This document shows, piece after piece, positions 26,801 through 35,963 of a stretch of 64,000 nucleotides of DNA. Positions within the stretch are counted from its first letter, which is position 1; every line of letters starts with the position of its first letter. Location: NCBI RefSeq assembly GCF_002760435.1, contig NZ_AUUU01000039.1, positions 62,001 through 126,000 of the forward strand, read 5' to 3'. A program made the translations under genes and the position numbers. Source of the stretch: Clostridium sp. LS. GTDB lineage: Bacteria; Bacillota; Clostridia; Clostridiales; Clostridiaceae. The notes beneath the pieces are model-generated. The model did not search any database. It saw only the letters and a list, made by a program, of their open reading frames with translations, and was not told the origin of the DNA.

Positions 26801-28705
26801 TTAGATATCTTTTATACTTAAGCTTATTCTCTTATTTTCTTCATCAACAGCTAGTATTTTGGCTTTAATTTCTTGGCCAACCTTTAAAACTTCTGAAGGA
26901 TGTTCAATTCTACTATGAGATATCTTTGAAATATGAACTAATCCATCTACACCTGGTTCTAATTCAACAAATGCACCAAAATCATTAAGTCTTACTACTT
27001 TACCAAGAACTATTGATTCTTCAGGATATTTCTCTTTAGCATTATCCCAAGGTTTTGCAATAAGCTCTTTCATACTTAGAGATAATTTCTTAGCTTCTTT
27101 ATCAAGACCTATAATCTTAACATCAACAGTTTGACCTTCCTTTAATACTTCGCTAACATCTTTAATATGATTCCAAGAAACTTGAGATAAATGTAATAAG
27201 CCATCTATACCGTTGACTTCAACAAATGCACCAAAGTTTGTAAATCTTTTTACTTCACCTTTAACTACATCTCCAAGGTTAAAGCTTTCCCATGCTTTAG
27301 CATCTTCAGCATTCTTAGAATCCTCTAATAATATTCTTCTAGAAGCTACTACTTTTACAGGATTCTTTAAAGAAAAATCAATTAATTTAACTTCTAAAGT
27401 TTTGCCTACATATTCATTTTTATCTCTAGTAAATTTAATGTCAATTTGAGATGCAGGAATAAAGATTCTTACACCCTTATAATCTGCTACTAACCCTTTT
27501 TCCTTAGCTTCTTTAATAGTAACATCAAAAGTGCTTCCATCAGTGAAAAGCTGCTCAAGTTCCTTAAATGCTTCATCTCTCTCAGATTCTAATCTAGATA
27601 AAACTACATATCCATCACTATTTTGTAATTTAATTACTTTAGCTTTTATATTATCTCCTACATTTAACTTTTCAGAAAATTCAATAGGATCTTCCTTTGC
27701 ACTTAATTCAACAAATGGAATAATTCCATCAGATTTATATCCTACAAGTGAAACTAAAACTGAATCCCTAGTTATTGAAAGTATTTCTCCTTGTACTTCA
27801 TCACCAATAGCAAACCTTTTATCTAGTTCATTCATTAATGATAATTGATCTTCAAAATTATTATTTTCTGTATTCATAATATCTAGTACCTCCCTAATAA
27901 TCCAATCTGGTGTTGATGCACCAGCTGTAACTCCTATTTTTTTTATGTTATTATTTTTAATAAAATCCATTGGCAGTTCTTTAGCATTTTCTATGTGTAT
28001 AGTATTTTGGCAATTTTCTTTTGCTATTTGATATAACTTTGTTGTATTTGAACTGTTTTTTCCACCAATAACTATCATGGCATCTGTTTCTTTAGATATT
28101 TTATTTGTACTCTTTTGACGTACATCTGTAGCTGCACAAATAGTATTGAAGGCTAAAACTTCTTTTACAGAGTTTAAGTTCTTTAATGTATTTTCCCAAT
28201 TTTTCATTTTTTCTGTTGTTTGAGCTACTACACAAACCTTTTGCGGGATGTCTTCTTCAAAAGTGCCATCTTTAGTAATTATGGCCTTATTATCGCACCA
28301 GCCGTTAATACCTATTACTTCTGGATGATTTTTATCACCTAATATTACTATATGATATCCTTCCTTTGAATATTTCTTAACCTTATTTTGAATATTAGTC
28401 ACAAATGGGCATGTGGCATTAACAACAGTTAATTCTCTTTTCTCTAGTTCATTCAATATATTTTCTGATACTCCATGAGATCTAATAACGATAACATCGC
28501 CAGTTTTCAATTTGTTTATATCTTCAAATTCTATTGAAAATATATTATTTTCTTCTAAAAAAGTAACTACGTCATTATTATGTATTAAAGGTCCCAAGGT
28601 GTAAATTTTCGAGTTATATTCTTTTTGTATTCTAAGAGCTTCTTTTACAGCCCTTTGTACTCCAAAACAAAAGCCAGCATTTTTAGCTAAAATAACTTCA
28701 CTCAT
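26801..28705 (-). CDS. ispH: Fusion of IspH (HMBPP reductase) and ribosomal protein S1
   Basis: Residues 1-285 are IspH, the last enzyme of the MEP pathway, converting HMBPP to IPP and DMAPP. The [4Fe-4S] cysteines lie in NAGFCFGVQ (Cys13), NATCPF (about 96) and [11 protein letters not shown] (about 190). From about 300 to 634 there are four S1 RNA-binding repeats (GDEVQGEIL..., [30 protein letters not shown]). The fusion is known in clostridia. It follows cmk by 13 bases, so translation functions and isoprenoid synthesis share a transcript. DMAPP from this pathway also feeds MiaA. Confidence 0.95.
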   Translation of the reverse strand: MSEVILAKNAGFCFGVQRAVKEALRIQKEYNSKIYTLGPLIHNNDVVTFLEENNIFSIEFEDINKLKTGDVIVIRSHGVSENILNELEKRELTVVNATCPFVTNIQNKVKKYSKEGYHIVILGDKNHPEVIGINGWCDNKAIITKDGTFEEDIPQKVCVVAQTTEKMKNWENTLKNLNSVKEVLAFNTICAATDVRQKSTNKISKETDAMIVIGGKNSSNTTKLYQIAKENCQNTIHIENAKELPMDFIKNNNIKKIGVTAGASTPDWIIREVLDIMNTENNNFEDQLSLMNELDKRFAIGDEVQGEILSITRDSVLVSLVGYKSDGIIPFVELSAKEDPIEFSEKLNVGDNIKAKVIKLQNSDGYVVLSRLESERDEAFKELEQLFTDGSTFDVTIKEAKEKGLVADYKGVRIFIPASQIDIKFTRDKNEYVGKTLEVKLIDFSLKNPVKVVASRRILLEDSKNAEDAKAWESFNLGDVVKGEVKRFTNFGAFVEVNGIDGLLHLSQVSWNHIKDVSEVLKEGQTVDVKIIGLDKEAKKLSLSMKELIAKPWDNAKEKYPEESIVLGKVVRLNDFGAFVELEPGVDGLVHISKISHSRIEHPSEVLKVGQEIKAKILAVDEENKRISLSIKDI

Positions 28706-28718
28706 TATAATCTCCTTG

Positions 28719-29372
28719 TTATTTTCCTTTTCTTATGTACTTTGTAATTACATCTACAACTTCGTCTATATCAAGGTTAGTTGTATCAATTTCGATAGCA
28801 TCATCTGCTTTTTTTAGAGGATCAATACTTCTATTACTATCAATATAATCTCTATTTATTATATCCTTTAATATCTGATCATATGAGCATTCTATATTTC
28901 TTTCTTGTAATTCTTTGCATCTTCTTTTTGCTCTTTCTTCCGGACTTGCTGTTACAAAAAATTTAAAACTTGCATCTTTTAGCACTACAGTTCCAATATC
29001 TCTTCCATCCATAACAACGTCAAACTTATTTGACATATCCTGTTGAAGTTTCACAAGCATAGCTCTTACTTCAGGAATACTTGCATAGTTTGAAACTATG
29101 TTACTTATACTTGGTGTAGTAATTTGCTCTTGAATATTCTCACCATTAAGTATTAATTCATCATTTTCAAAATGCATTTCCATTTTACTTATCATATTGC
29201 AAATTTCATCAACTTTTTCTGGCGACAAATTGTTTTCCTTAGCTTTTAAAGCTACTGCTCTATACATTGCTCCTGTATTTATGTACATTAGACTATATTT
29301 TTTACCAACTAGTTTGGCTATAGTACTTTTGCCTGCTCCTGCTGGTCCATCTATTGCTACTGAAATTTTCAA
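28719..29372 (-). CDS. cmk: Cytidylate kinase
   Basis: Cmk phosphorylates CMP and dCMP. P-loop [12 protein letters not shown], the NMP-binding [14 protein letters not shown], and the lid [10 protein letters not shown] are present. The first in-frame ATG (29399) would add nine residues absent from the family; TTG 29372 (LKISVAIDG) sits 6-7 bases after GAGGAG and gives 217 residues, so it is chosen. Cotranscription with ispH-rpsA downstream and possibly the flavoprotein gene upstream is likely. Confidence 0.93.
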   Translation of the reverse strand: MKISVAIDGPAGAGKSTIAKLVGKKYSLMYINTGAMYRAVALKAKENNLSPEKVDEICNMISKMEMHFENDELILNGENIQEQITTPSISNIVSNYASIPEVRAMLVKLQQDMSNKFDVVMDGRDIGTVVLKDASFKFFVTASPEERAKRRCKELQERNIECSYDQILKDIINRDYIDSNRSIDPLKKADDAIEIDTTNLDIDEVVDVITKYIRKGK

Positions 29373-29466
29373 AATTTTCTCCTCATTTCTATATCCCATA
29401 ATTTTACGCCTTCTATAAGATTATATAATTTTTTAGTAATTCAAACAAGAAAATAATTTCCACTTA

Positions 29467-30684
29467 TTAAATATTACTTCCAGCTATAAAACCAGTAGAA
29501 AATGCTATTTGTACATTATACCCGCCTGTAAACGCATCTACATCCATAACTTCTCCAGCAAAGGAAAGATTACAAATTAGTTTAGATTTCATTGTAGAAG
29601 GATCAATTTCTTTAATATCTATCCCGCCTGAAGTAACAATTGCCTCAGCTATTGGCCTTAACCCTTTAATTTCAAATGTTAAATCTTTTATTACTTTGAC
29701 TAAATTTTTTCTCTCTTCTTTAGTAATTTCATTAACTTTCTTATTTTCTAATATTTCTGATCTTTGTATAATCAAAGGTATCATTTTTTGTGGTAATAAT
29801 TCATCTAATGAGTTTTTAAAATCTTTATTTAAGTTCTTATTGAAATCCTTTTGAATGCGCTTATCTAACTCTCCTAAATTTAAAGCAGGTTTTAAATCTA
29901 TATGCAAAGTATATTTTTTCCCTTTTTCTATATATCTACTACCACTTAAAATAAGTGGGCCTGATACACCAAAGTGAGTGAACAACATTTCTCCAAAGTT
30001 TTTATACATTAGTTTCTTATCATTTTCTTTTATTAGAACCTCAACATTTTTTAAGGATAACCCCATAAGTTCTTTTGTTTCACTATTTTCTATTTCTATA
30101 GGAACTAAAGCTGGACTTAAAGGAACAATGTTATGACCTAACATTTGTGCAAATTTTTGACCTTCGCCTCTCGAACCTGTTAGTGGATATGATGCACCAC
30201 CTGTTGCCATAATAAAATAATCTCCGCTTAAAATTTCTTCGTTATTTATTTCAAGGGCTGTTATTATATTATTTTTAAATTTAATATTTGTTACTTTAGA
30301 ATTTAGTCTAATCTTAACATTAGTTCTACTTAAAGCATTTGAGAGTCCTCTTATAATATCCGATGATTTATCAGACTCAGGAAAGACCCTGTCTCCTCTT
30401 TCTGTCTTTAACTTAATTCCTTCATTCTCAAAAAAATTAATTGTATCTTCATTTGTAAAACTATATAAAGAACTATATAAAAAATGAGGATTACCTGGTA
30501 TATATTCGAAGAACTCAGATATATCTTTTGCATTAGTTACATTACATCGTCCTTTACCAGTAATAAATAGTTTTTTTCCAATTCTTTCGTTTCCATCTAA
30601 TAATATGACATCGTGTTTCTTTGCAGCCTGCAGGGCAGCCATCATACCAGCTGGACCTGCGCCTATTACAATAACCTTACTCAA
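29467..30684 (-). CDS. HI0933/YhiN-family flavoprotein
   Basis: A 405-residue FAD-binding oxidoreductase of the HI0933-like family (PF03486). The dinucleotide fold VIVIGAGPAGMMAALQAA is N-terminal; GKKLFITGKGRCNVTN is the family signature, and FAGEVMDVDAFTGGYNVQIAFSTG closes the FAD site. The reaction is not established. The longer GTG start (30696) lies in the AAAGGTGG site, so TTG 30684 is preferred. It precedes cmk, a pairing seen in other clostridia. Confidence 0.88.
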   Translation of the reverse strand: MSKVIVIGAGPAGMMAALQAAKKHDVILLDGNERIGKKLFITGKGRCNVTNAKDISEFFEYIPGNPHFLYSSLYSFTNEDTINFFENEGIKLKTERGDRVFPESDKSSDIIRGLSNALSRTNVKIRLNSKVTNIKFKNNIITALEINNEEILSGDYFIMATGGASYPLTGSRGEGQKFAQMLGHNIVPLSPALVPIEIENSETKELMGLSLKNVEVLIKENDKKLMYKNFGEMLFTHFGVSGPLILSGSRYIEKGKKYTLHIDLKPALNLGELDKRIQKDFNKNLNKDFKNSLDELLPQKMIPLIIQRSEILENKKVNEITKEERKNLVKVIKDLTFEIKGLRPIAEAIVTSGGIDIKEIDPSTMKSKLICNLSFAGEVMDVDAFTGGYNVQIAFSTGFIAGSNI

Positions 30685-30704
30685 TTTTAAAACCACCTTT
30701 TATT

Positions 30705-30820
30705 CAGTTAAGAGTTTAAGATGAAACCTCTGAAGAAATTTCAAAGAAGTATTATTATTAAGAAAAGTCGTAGACTTTTCCTCCATAACTCTTAACTCAT
30801 AACTTTTAACTGTTAACTGA
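30705..30820. repeat. Intergenic short repeats around a hairpin
   Basis: CAGTTAAGAGTT (30705-30716) is inverted relative to AACTCTTAACT (30787-30797), which is followed by the related AACTTTTAACT (30801-30811) and GTTAACTG (30812-30819). In the middle GAAAAGTC (30762-30769) pairs with GACTTTTC (30773-30780) and may terminate queF. The set looks like a small dispersed intergenic repeat; copy number cannot be tested here. Confidence 0.5.
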
Positions 30821-30825
30821 TTCAA

Positions 30826-31329
30826 TTATCTGTTATCTATTTTTTCTGGATACATATCATGATTCATCATTCTATAATTAGCCATTTCTTCGTATTTAGT
30901 ACCCTTCATTCCATAATTACAATATGGGTCTATACTGATTCCGCCTCTTGGTGTGAATTTTCCCCATACTTCAATATATTTTGGATCCATAAGTTTTATT
31001 AAATCCTTCATTATTATATTCATGCAATCCTCATGAAAATCTCCATGATTCCTAAAACTAAACAAATATAGTTTCAAAGATTTGCTTTCAACCATTTTAA
31101 TATTTGGAATATAGCTTATATAAATAGTAGCAAAGTCGGGCTGCCCTGTTATTGGACAAAGACTAGTAAATTCAGGACAATTAAACTTAACAAAATAATC
31201 ATTATCAGGATGTTTATTTTCAAATACTTCTAATACATCCGGATTATATCCAAAATCATATTTTGTTCCTTGATTTCCAAGTAAAGTAATTCCCTCTAGC
31301 TCTTTTGATTTTCTTCCGCTTTCACTCAT
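30826..31329 (-). CDS. queF: NADPH-dependent preQ0 reductase QueF
   Basis: QueF reduces the nitrile of preQ0 to the aminomethyl group of preQ1. The active-site Cys is in [14 protein letters not shown], followed by the catalytic Asp, and [13 protein letters not shown] is conserved. 167 residues matches the short YkvM type. Last gene of the que operon; AAAGGAG precedes its start. Confidence 0.95.
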   Translation of the reverse strand: MSESGRKSKELEGITLLGNQGTKYDFGYNPDVLEVFENKHPDNDYFVKFNCPEFTSLCPITGQPDFATIYISYIPNIKMVESKSLKLYLFSFRNHGDFHEDCMNIIMKDLIKLMDPKYIEVWGKFTPRGGISIDPYCNYGMKGTKYEEMANYRMMNHDMYPEKIDNR

Positions 31330-31377
31330 TGTTTTTCTCCTTTAATATTAAATTATACTGTAAATCAAATTTATTTA

Positions 31378-32037
31378 TTAATTATTATTTTTCTTGCTTT
31401 CAAGGTAAGTTTCTAATCCCTTACTTCTAAGCTTACAAGCTGGACATTCACCACATCCATCTCCTATAATTCCATTATAGCAAGTTAATGTCTTTTCTCT
31501 TACATAATCTAATTTCCCGAAATCGTCTGCCATCTTCCAAGTTTCAGCTTTATCAATCCACATTAATGGTGTATGAACAACAAAATTATAATCCATTGCT
31601 AAATTTAGTGTCACATTTAAAGACTTTATAAAAATATCTCTGCAATCTGGATAACCGCTAAAATCAGTTTCGCACACACCAGTTACAATATGCTGAGCAC
31701 CTTTAACTTTCGCTAATACTCCTGCAAAAGTTAAAAATAACATGTTTCGACCTTCTACAAAAGTTGACGGCAATTCACCATCTTCGCCTAGCTTAATTTC
31801 TATGTCATCTCTTGTAAGCGCATTAGGAGCCAATTGATTTAATAACTCCATATCTAAAATATGATGTTCAACACCTAATTCCTTAGCTATATTTGTAGCA
31901 CATTCTATTTCTAATTTATGCTTTTGATTGTAGTTAAATGTAACTGCAATTACCTCGTCAAATTCTTTAAGTGCCCAAAATAAGCAAGTAGTAGAATCCT
32001 GCCCTCCACTAAATACAACAACAGCTTTCTTATTCAT
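31378..32037 (-). CDS. queC: 7-cyano-7-deazaguanine synthase QueC
   Basis: QueC converts CDG to preQ0 with ATP and ammonia. It has the PP-loop [12 protein letters not shown] near the N-terminus and a zinc site formed by CYNG...[16 protein letters not shown] at the C-terminus. 219 residues, normal length. Placed between folE and queF in the operon. Confidence 0.95.
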   Translation of the reverse strand: MNKKAVVVFSGGQDSTTCLFWALKEFDEVIAVTFNYNQKHKLEIECATNIAKELGVEHHILDMELLNQLAPNALTRDDIEIKLGEDGELPSTFVEGRNMLFLTFAGVLAKVKGAQHIVTGVCETDFSGYPDCRDIFIKSLNVTLNLAMDYNFVVHTPLMWIDKAETWKMADDFGKLDYVREKTLTCYNGIIGDGCGECPACKLRSKGLETYLESKKNNN

Positions 32038-32073
32038 ATCTAAACCTCCAAAATCATATATATCTATATTAAA

Positions 32074-32667
32074 TTATTTCATAATTAATAAAGCTTCTTG
32101 CCTTAACATATCATTTGTTTGAAACTTTCCAATAAATGTAGTAGTTGTAGTAAAGGTCCCTGGTTTTTTTATTCCTCTTGAAGTCATGCAGCTATGTTCT
32201 CCTGTTATAAGAACCCCAACATCTTCACTACCAGTAGCCATTGAAACTATTTCTGCAATATCACTACCTATTCTCTCTTGAAGTTGAAGTCTTCTACCTA
32301 CCATATCTGCTATCCTTGAAATCTTGCTTAGACCTATAATTTTTTCCTTTGGTATATATACTACCGTAACCTTCATATTATACATAAGTGCTAAATGATG
32401 CTCACAGTAACTATGTATAGGAATATCTTTAACTACAACCATATTATTGTGGCTTTCAGTAACGAACTCCTCATTTTCAAAAGTTGTTCCAAATTTTTCT
32501 GCTATTTCTTCATTTGTAAGAGTCATTCCTTCAAATACTTCTTCATACATTTTTGATACTCTTTTTGGTGTATCAAGTAACCCTTCTCTATCTGGGTCAT
32601 CTCCTAATGCAATTATTATTTCTCTTATACATTCCTCAATTTTTTTAGTATCTATCTTCTTTGGCAT
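32074..32667 (-). CDS. folE: GTP cyclohydrolase I
   Basis: FolE (197 residues) makes 7,8-dihydroneopterin triphosphate, the first committed precursor for queuosine and folate. Zinc and active-site residues are visible in [10 protein letters not shown] and [14 protein letters not shown]. Within a que operon it supplies QueD. The spacing to queC is 36 bases. Confidence 0.95.
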   Translation of the reverse strand: MPKKIDTKKIEECIREIIIALGDDPDREGLLDTPKRVSKMYEEVFEGMTLTNEEIAEKFGTTFENEEFVTESHNNMVVVKDIPIHSYCEHHLALMYNMKVTVVYIPKEKIIGLSKISRIADMVGRRLQLQERIGSDIAEIVSMATGSEDVGVLITGEHSCMTSRGIKKPGTFTTTTTFIGKFQTNDMLRQEALLIMK

Positions 32668-32734
32668 CTCAAAGCCTCCTCATATTTATAAACCTATTTG
32701 ATGGTATAACTAATATTTACATATTAAGATTTGA

Positions 32735-33403
32735 TCAAACTCCTCTTGCATTTTTATCCCAAATAATTTTATGCAGCTGTATTTGTAACCTAACCTTGTT
32801 TAATTTTTTATCTTTCATGAATTCTACGATATTTTGCATATTTATTGTCCCCGAAACAGGACTTAAATAAACTAAGCATTTAGAGGTTAAGTCATGTTCT
32901 TGTATAACATCATAAGCCATTAACAGGTCTTCTGTACTGCCAATAACAAACTTGTATACATCATTTTTATCTACAACTTCTAAATTATTTAAATTCATTT
33001 CACTCATCATCTTACTGCTTGGCAATTTGTAATCCACAATATAGCTTATGTTATTTTTAGTATGTCTTTTCTTAAACGGTTCTATATCTATAGCACCATT
33101 GGTTTCTATGTGAATTTTTAAATTATCATCTTTATCTAGTAAGCTTAAAAGTTCATCTATATTATTTTGAATTAATGGTTCTCCACCAGTTAAAGTAACA
33201 TTGGCTACCCCATTTTCTTTTATATAATTATAAATTTCTACAGAACTTAATACTTCACTAATATTATCAGTGCCCCAGGAATAAATTGTGTCGCACCATG
33301 AGCATCTTAAATTACATCCTTGAAACCTTATAAAGGTTGCAAGTTCTCCTGAACTAGGTCCCTCTCCATCAATTGATAAAAATTTTTCAATTATATTAAA
33401 CAT
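32735..33403 (-). CDS. queE: 7-carboxy-7-deazaguanine synthase QueE
   Basis: QueE is a radical-SAM enzyme that turns carboxytetrahydropterin into CDG. The cluster motif GCNLRCSWCD is present near residue 27, with SIDGEGPSSG before it and TGGEPL after. ATG 33403 (MFNIIEKF) follows GGAGG; the longer frame starts in that site. 222 residues. Confidence 0.94.
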   Translation of the reverse strand: MFNIIEKFLSIDGEGPSSGELATFIRFQGCNLRCSWCDTIYSWGTDNISEVLSSVEIYNYIKENGVANVTLTGGEPLIQNNIDELLSLLDKDDNLKIHIETNGAIDIEPFKKRHTKNNISYIVDYKLPSSKMMSEMNLNNLEVVDKNDVYKFVIGSTEDLLMAYDVIQEHDLTSKCLVYLSPVSGTINMQNIVEFMKDKKLNKVRLQIQLHKIIWDKNARGV

Positions 33404-33415
33404 TTTTACCTCCAA

Positions 33416-33844
33416 TTAATCTTCTGTATATATACAACTATTATTAGGAGTTTCAAATAACTCGACTTCGCATACAGATAATCCTTTTGCCTTTAGTTTA
33501 TTAAAAATATCTCTTGACATTTCTTCAGCAGTAGGCCTGTAATTTACAAAATAAATATCAAAGTCATTTGGAACTTCAGCTAATTTTTTAGCTATATTAC
33601 GTCCTTCCTCATTATCTTCAATAACTAGCTTATGATCAAAAATTTCTTCTATTTCCTTTAAAGCATCTTTAAAATTAGAAAAATCATCAACCATTCCTCT
33701 GAGCTGTCCATCTGAATGCAGAGTCTCAGACTTTAGCTTAACTATCAATCTATATCTATGCCCATGAATATTCGAGCATTTTCCTTTATATCCGCTTAAA
33801 TAATGTGCTGTGTCAAATTGTACTTCACTTTTTATTTTAAACAT
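33416..33844 (-). CDS. queD: 6-carboxytetrahydropterin synthase QueD
   Basis: QueD converts dihydroneopterin triphosphate into 6-carboxytetrahydropterin. Zinc histidines are visible in FDTAHYL and CSNIHGHRYR, with the catalytic triad helped by the DHK motif (IFDHKLVIED) and the C-terminal FETPNNSCIYTE. First gene of the leftward que operon; stop and the queE ribosome site are only a few bases apart. Confidence 0.94.
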   Translation of the reverse strand: MFKIKSEVQFDTAHYLSGYKGKCSNIHGHRYRLIVKLKSETLHSDGQLRGMVDDFSNFKDALKEIEEIFDHKLVIEDNEEGRNIAKKLAEVPNDFDIYFVNYRPTAEEMSRDIFNKLKAKGLSVCEVELFETPNNSCIYTED

Positions 33845-33943
33845 ATATTACTCCTTATTTTAATTATCATATTATTTATTTTATACTTTGCTTATATTAA
33901 TAAGACTAAATGTAAATACTTAAATTAAGTTATTTTTGAACAT

Positions 33944-33991
33944 AAAAAAAGTTAATTTTGTATAACTAAAAACTAGCACAACAAAATTAAC
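33944..33991 (-). terminator. Terminator or attenuator hairpin upstream of queD
   Basis: GTTAATTTTGT (33951-33961) pairs with ACAAAATTAAC (33981-33991); on the minus strand the stem is followed by seven U. It lies 100 bases before queD, so it is either leader attenuation of the que operon or the end of an unseen leftward RNA. Confidence 0.6.
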
Positions 33992-34096
33992 CTTAAATTT
34001 TAAAATTTAAAATTAAAATGCCTAGTTTTGTTTAAGGACAGGATGGTCATAACGAACTGTCCATATGCAATTTACAAGGGTAATCATAACATATTT

Positions 34097-34146
34097 CATA
34101 TTAATATGCAAACTTTCTGTTGTAATTCATATTAATATGTTATAAT
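34097..34146 (+). promoter_or_regulatory. Promoter with two identical palindromic operators
   Basis: CATATTAATATG occurs at 34097-34108 and again at 34128-34139, 31 bases apart. The second abuts TATAAT (34141-34146), with TTGTAA (34120-34125) as a weak -35. Helically phased repeats (three turns) suggest cooperative binding of a dimeric regulator controlling the DUF1189 gene. Confidence 0.6.
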
Positions 34147-34191
34147 TAGCAAGAATAATTTTTTTATTTTTACATTTGAGGAGGTCTTTCT

Positions 34192-34998
34192 TTGAAAACC
34201 AAAATGGGATTTGGGCAGAAATTTGCGTATAGTTTTTATGATTTTGCTGCCTATAAAGAGTTCGTTATTCAAGGACTTGGAAAAGCGATTTTTTATACTT
34301 TTCTTGTTTCTTTGATTTTATCAATAATAACTAATATTAAAACAATAGATGAATTTAATTCTGAAATATCAAGTGTACAAGCAACATTTATACATAGTGC
34401 ACCAAATTTTGAATTTAAGGACGGTATACTTTCAGTAAGTTCTGATGAACCAATTTATTATAAACATAATGACACGATGTTTATCGTAGATACAAGCGGC
34501 AAAACAACTAGTTCAGTTTTAGCTCCGTATAGTGATGGTATATATATAAATTCAGACACTCTTACCCTTAGGCAAAATTATAATACAGTTCAAACAATTA
34601 GTTTGTCAGAGTTTAATCAATTTGGTGACTTTGTTTTAACAAACAAAATTGTTCTTGATTTGTTTTCAGTTTCAAAATTGATAGTTCCAGTTTTATTACT
34701 TATATTAAATCCAATCATTTCATTTTTAGTGAATTTGGTTTCAATATTTGCAATATTAGCACCTTTCAGTTTGTCAATAAGCTCGCTTATGGAGGTAAAT
34801 TTAAGTTATGTTAAAGCCTGCACATTAAGTTGCTATGCCATAACTTTACCTTTATTACTTGAAGCTTTACTATTTGTGGCAGGGATAAATATTCCTGAAT
34901 TTTATATTATATTCTATTTAATTGGTGTAGTTTATTGTGGGCTAGCAATTAAAGAAATAAAAAAAACTGATAAGTCAAATTTAAATTATATGAACTAA
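34192..34998 (+). CDS. DUF1189-family membrane protein
   Basis: A 268-residue membrane protein. An N-terminal helix (AIFYTFLVSLILSIITNI) is followed by an extracytoplasmic domain (about 50-155) and four hydrophobic segments between about 160 and 255. The YSFYDFAAYKEFVIQGLGKA start is typical of DUF1189. Start TTG 34192 follows GAGGAGG by 7 bases. Function unknown; some relatives are linked to maltodextrin transport operons, but no such genes are here. Confidence 0.82.
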   Translation: MKTKMGFGQKFAYSFYDFAAYKEFVIQGLGKAIFYTFLVSLILSIITNIKTIDEFNSEISSVQATFIHSAPNFEFKDGILSVSSDEPIYYKHNDTMFIVDTSGKTTSSVLAPYSDGIYINSDTLTLRQNYNTVQTISLSEFNQFGDFVLTNKIVLDLFSVSKLIVPVLLLILNPIISFLVNLVSIFAILAPFSLSISSLMEVNLSYVKACTLSCYAITLPLLLEALLFVAGINIPEFYIIFYLIGVVYCGLAIKEIKKTDKSNLNYMN

Positions 34999-35011
34999 GT
35001 TTTAAGTAAAT

Positions 35012-35055
35012 ATTTAAATTAAAGGAGTAGATCAATCTACTCCTTTAATTTAAAT
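35012..35055. terminator. Bidirectional terminator, perfect 21-bp stem
   Basis: Bases 35012-35032 pair perfectly with 35035-35055 (core AAAGGAGTAGAT with ATCTACTCCTTT). It lies between the convergent DUF1189 and DUF457 genes. Confidence 0.9.
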
Positions 35056-35577
35056 CTATTTTTGGGTAAAAGTAAAAATTGAAGTAATATGAAGAATATC
35101 AAGTAAAATAACTATATTGATGCAAACTAAAATTCCGCATAGAATATCTTCTAACTTTCCATTTGTTTTAAATTTGCCTAAAGAAAATTTCTTTTTGCTA
35201 AAAGGATAAAACCATGGTAACCCCCCAATAGTAAAACTATCCAATACTAAGTGAGATAATATTCCTAAAAAAATGCCCTTTATGCCTGACATTAATATCT
35301 TATTATTAGTAATACCAAAGCTCATTGAATACAAAAGTAAATATATAAGCGGACCATGAAATAATTTTCTATGTCCTGCAAATTTATTTATTGCACTTGA
35401 AACCACTTTTGTCTTTTTTCCAATATAACTATTTTTGTGGTCTATATCAGGTAATATACTTCCAAGAATTGCACCACCTATAAATGTTACGGTTGATATT
35501 ACTGGCAAACCTGCCATTTGTGAACTTATGTATAATCCTGATAGTATTCCTCCATTTAAATGTGTTTTATAATTCAT
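35056..35577 (-). CDS. DUF457/YdjM-family membrane-bound metal-dependent hydrolase
   Basis: The 173-residue protein has the family motifs NGGILSG, ILPDIDHKNS (metal-binding Asp/His) and HRKLFHG, with four hydrophobic segments. Members are predicted metal-dependent hydrolases of the inner membrane; substrate unknown. No neighbours suggest a pathway. Monocistronic. Confidence 0.85.
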   Translation of the reverse strand: MNYKTHLNGGILSGLYISSQMAGLPVISTVTFIGGAILGSILPDIDHKNSYIGKKTKVVSSAINKFAGHRKLFHGPLIYLLLYSMSFGITNNKILMSGIKGIFLGILSHLVLDSFTIGGLPWFYPFSKKKFSLGKFKTNGKLEDILCGILVCINIVILLDILHITSIFTFTQK

Positions 35578-35639
35578 TTATGCACGCCTACTTTCAATTG
35601 TATATAATTTTATCTTTCGTTTATTATTTAAACAAGAAA

Positions 35640-35672
35640 ATTCCACTAAAATAATAATTATTCTAGTGGAAT
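35640..35672 (-). terminator. Rho-independent terminator of the feo operon
   Basis: ATTCCACTA (35640-35648) pairs with TAGTGGAAT (35664-35672), with further A-T pairs inside and a U-rich tail on the minus strand. Confidence 0.8.
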
Positions 35673-35749
35673 CATATTTTAACATAAATTTCATAAGTAA
35701 AGCAATTATTTATAACTATTAGAACTTAAAATATAATTTTACCTAAATT

Positions 35750-35905
35750 CTATCTTGCATTATCGTTCTTATCTGAACATACTTTTTTTGCTTTACATCC
35801 ATCGCATCCGCAATTACATTTTCCTTTTGAAGAGTTTCTCAATGATTTAAAAATTACATATCCAGCAAAACCTACTATTACAATCGTTACTAGTATCTCT
35901 ATCAT
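35750..35905 (-). CDS. FeoB-associated Cys-rich membrane protein
   Basis: The frame encodes 51 residues: one N-terminal transmembrane helix (ILVTIVIVGFAGYVIF) and a Cys-rich tail (CNCGCDGCKAKKVC, five to six cysteines). This is the FeoB-associated family (PF12669-like) that accompanies clostridial FeoB and probably helps handle Fe2+ at the inner membrane face. It lies 58 bases after feoB and before the operon terminator. Confidence 0.85.
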   Translation of the reverse strand: MIEILVTIVIVGFAGYVIFKSLRNSSKGKCNCGCDGCKAKKVCSDKNDNAR

Positions 35906-35963
35906 TTAAGTTTCACCTGCCTTAATATTGAATTTGAGATAATAATATAGTTTACACAAATTT

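Larger units (their letters stand above)
33845..34191. other. Divergent intergenic region between queD and the DUF1189 gene
   Basis: It holds a terminator-like hairpin reading leftward (33944-33991), a hairpin GGACAG (34036-34041) with CTGTCC (34056-34061), two identical palindromes and a -10 for the rightward gene. I looked for a preQ1 riboswitch before queD and did not find its conserved core. Confidence 0.5.

Noticed and set aside
33845..34060. preQ1 riboswitch upstream of queD
   Set aside because: Expected from context, but the conserved C-rich pseudoknot core and A-rich tail could not be found on the minus strand.
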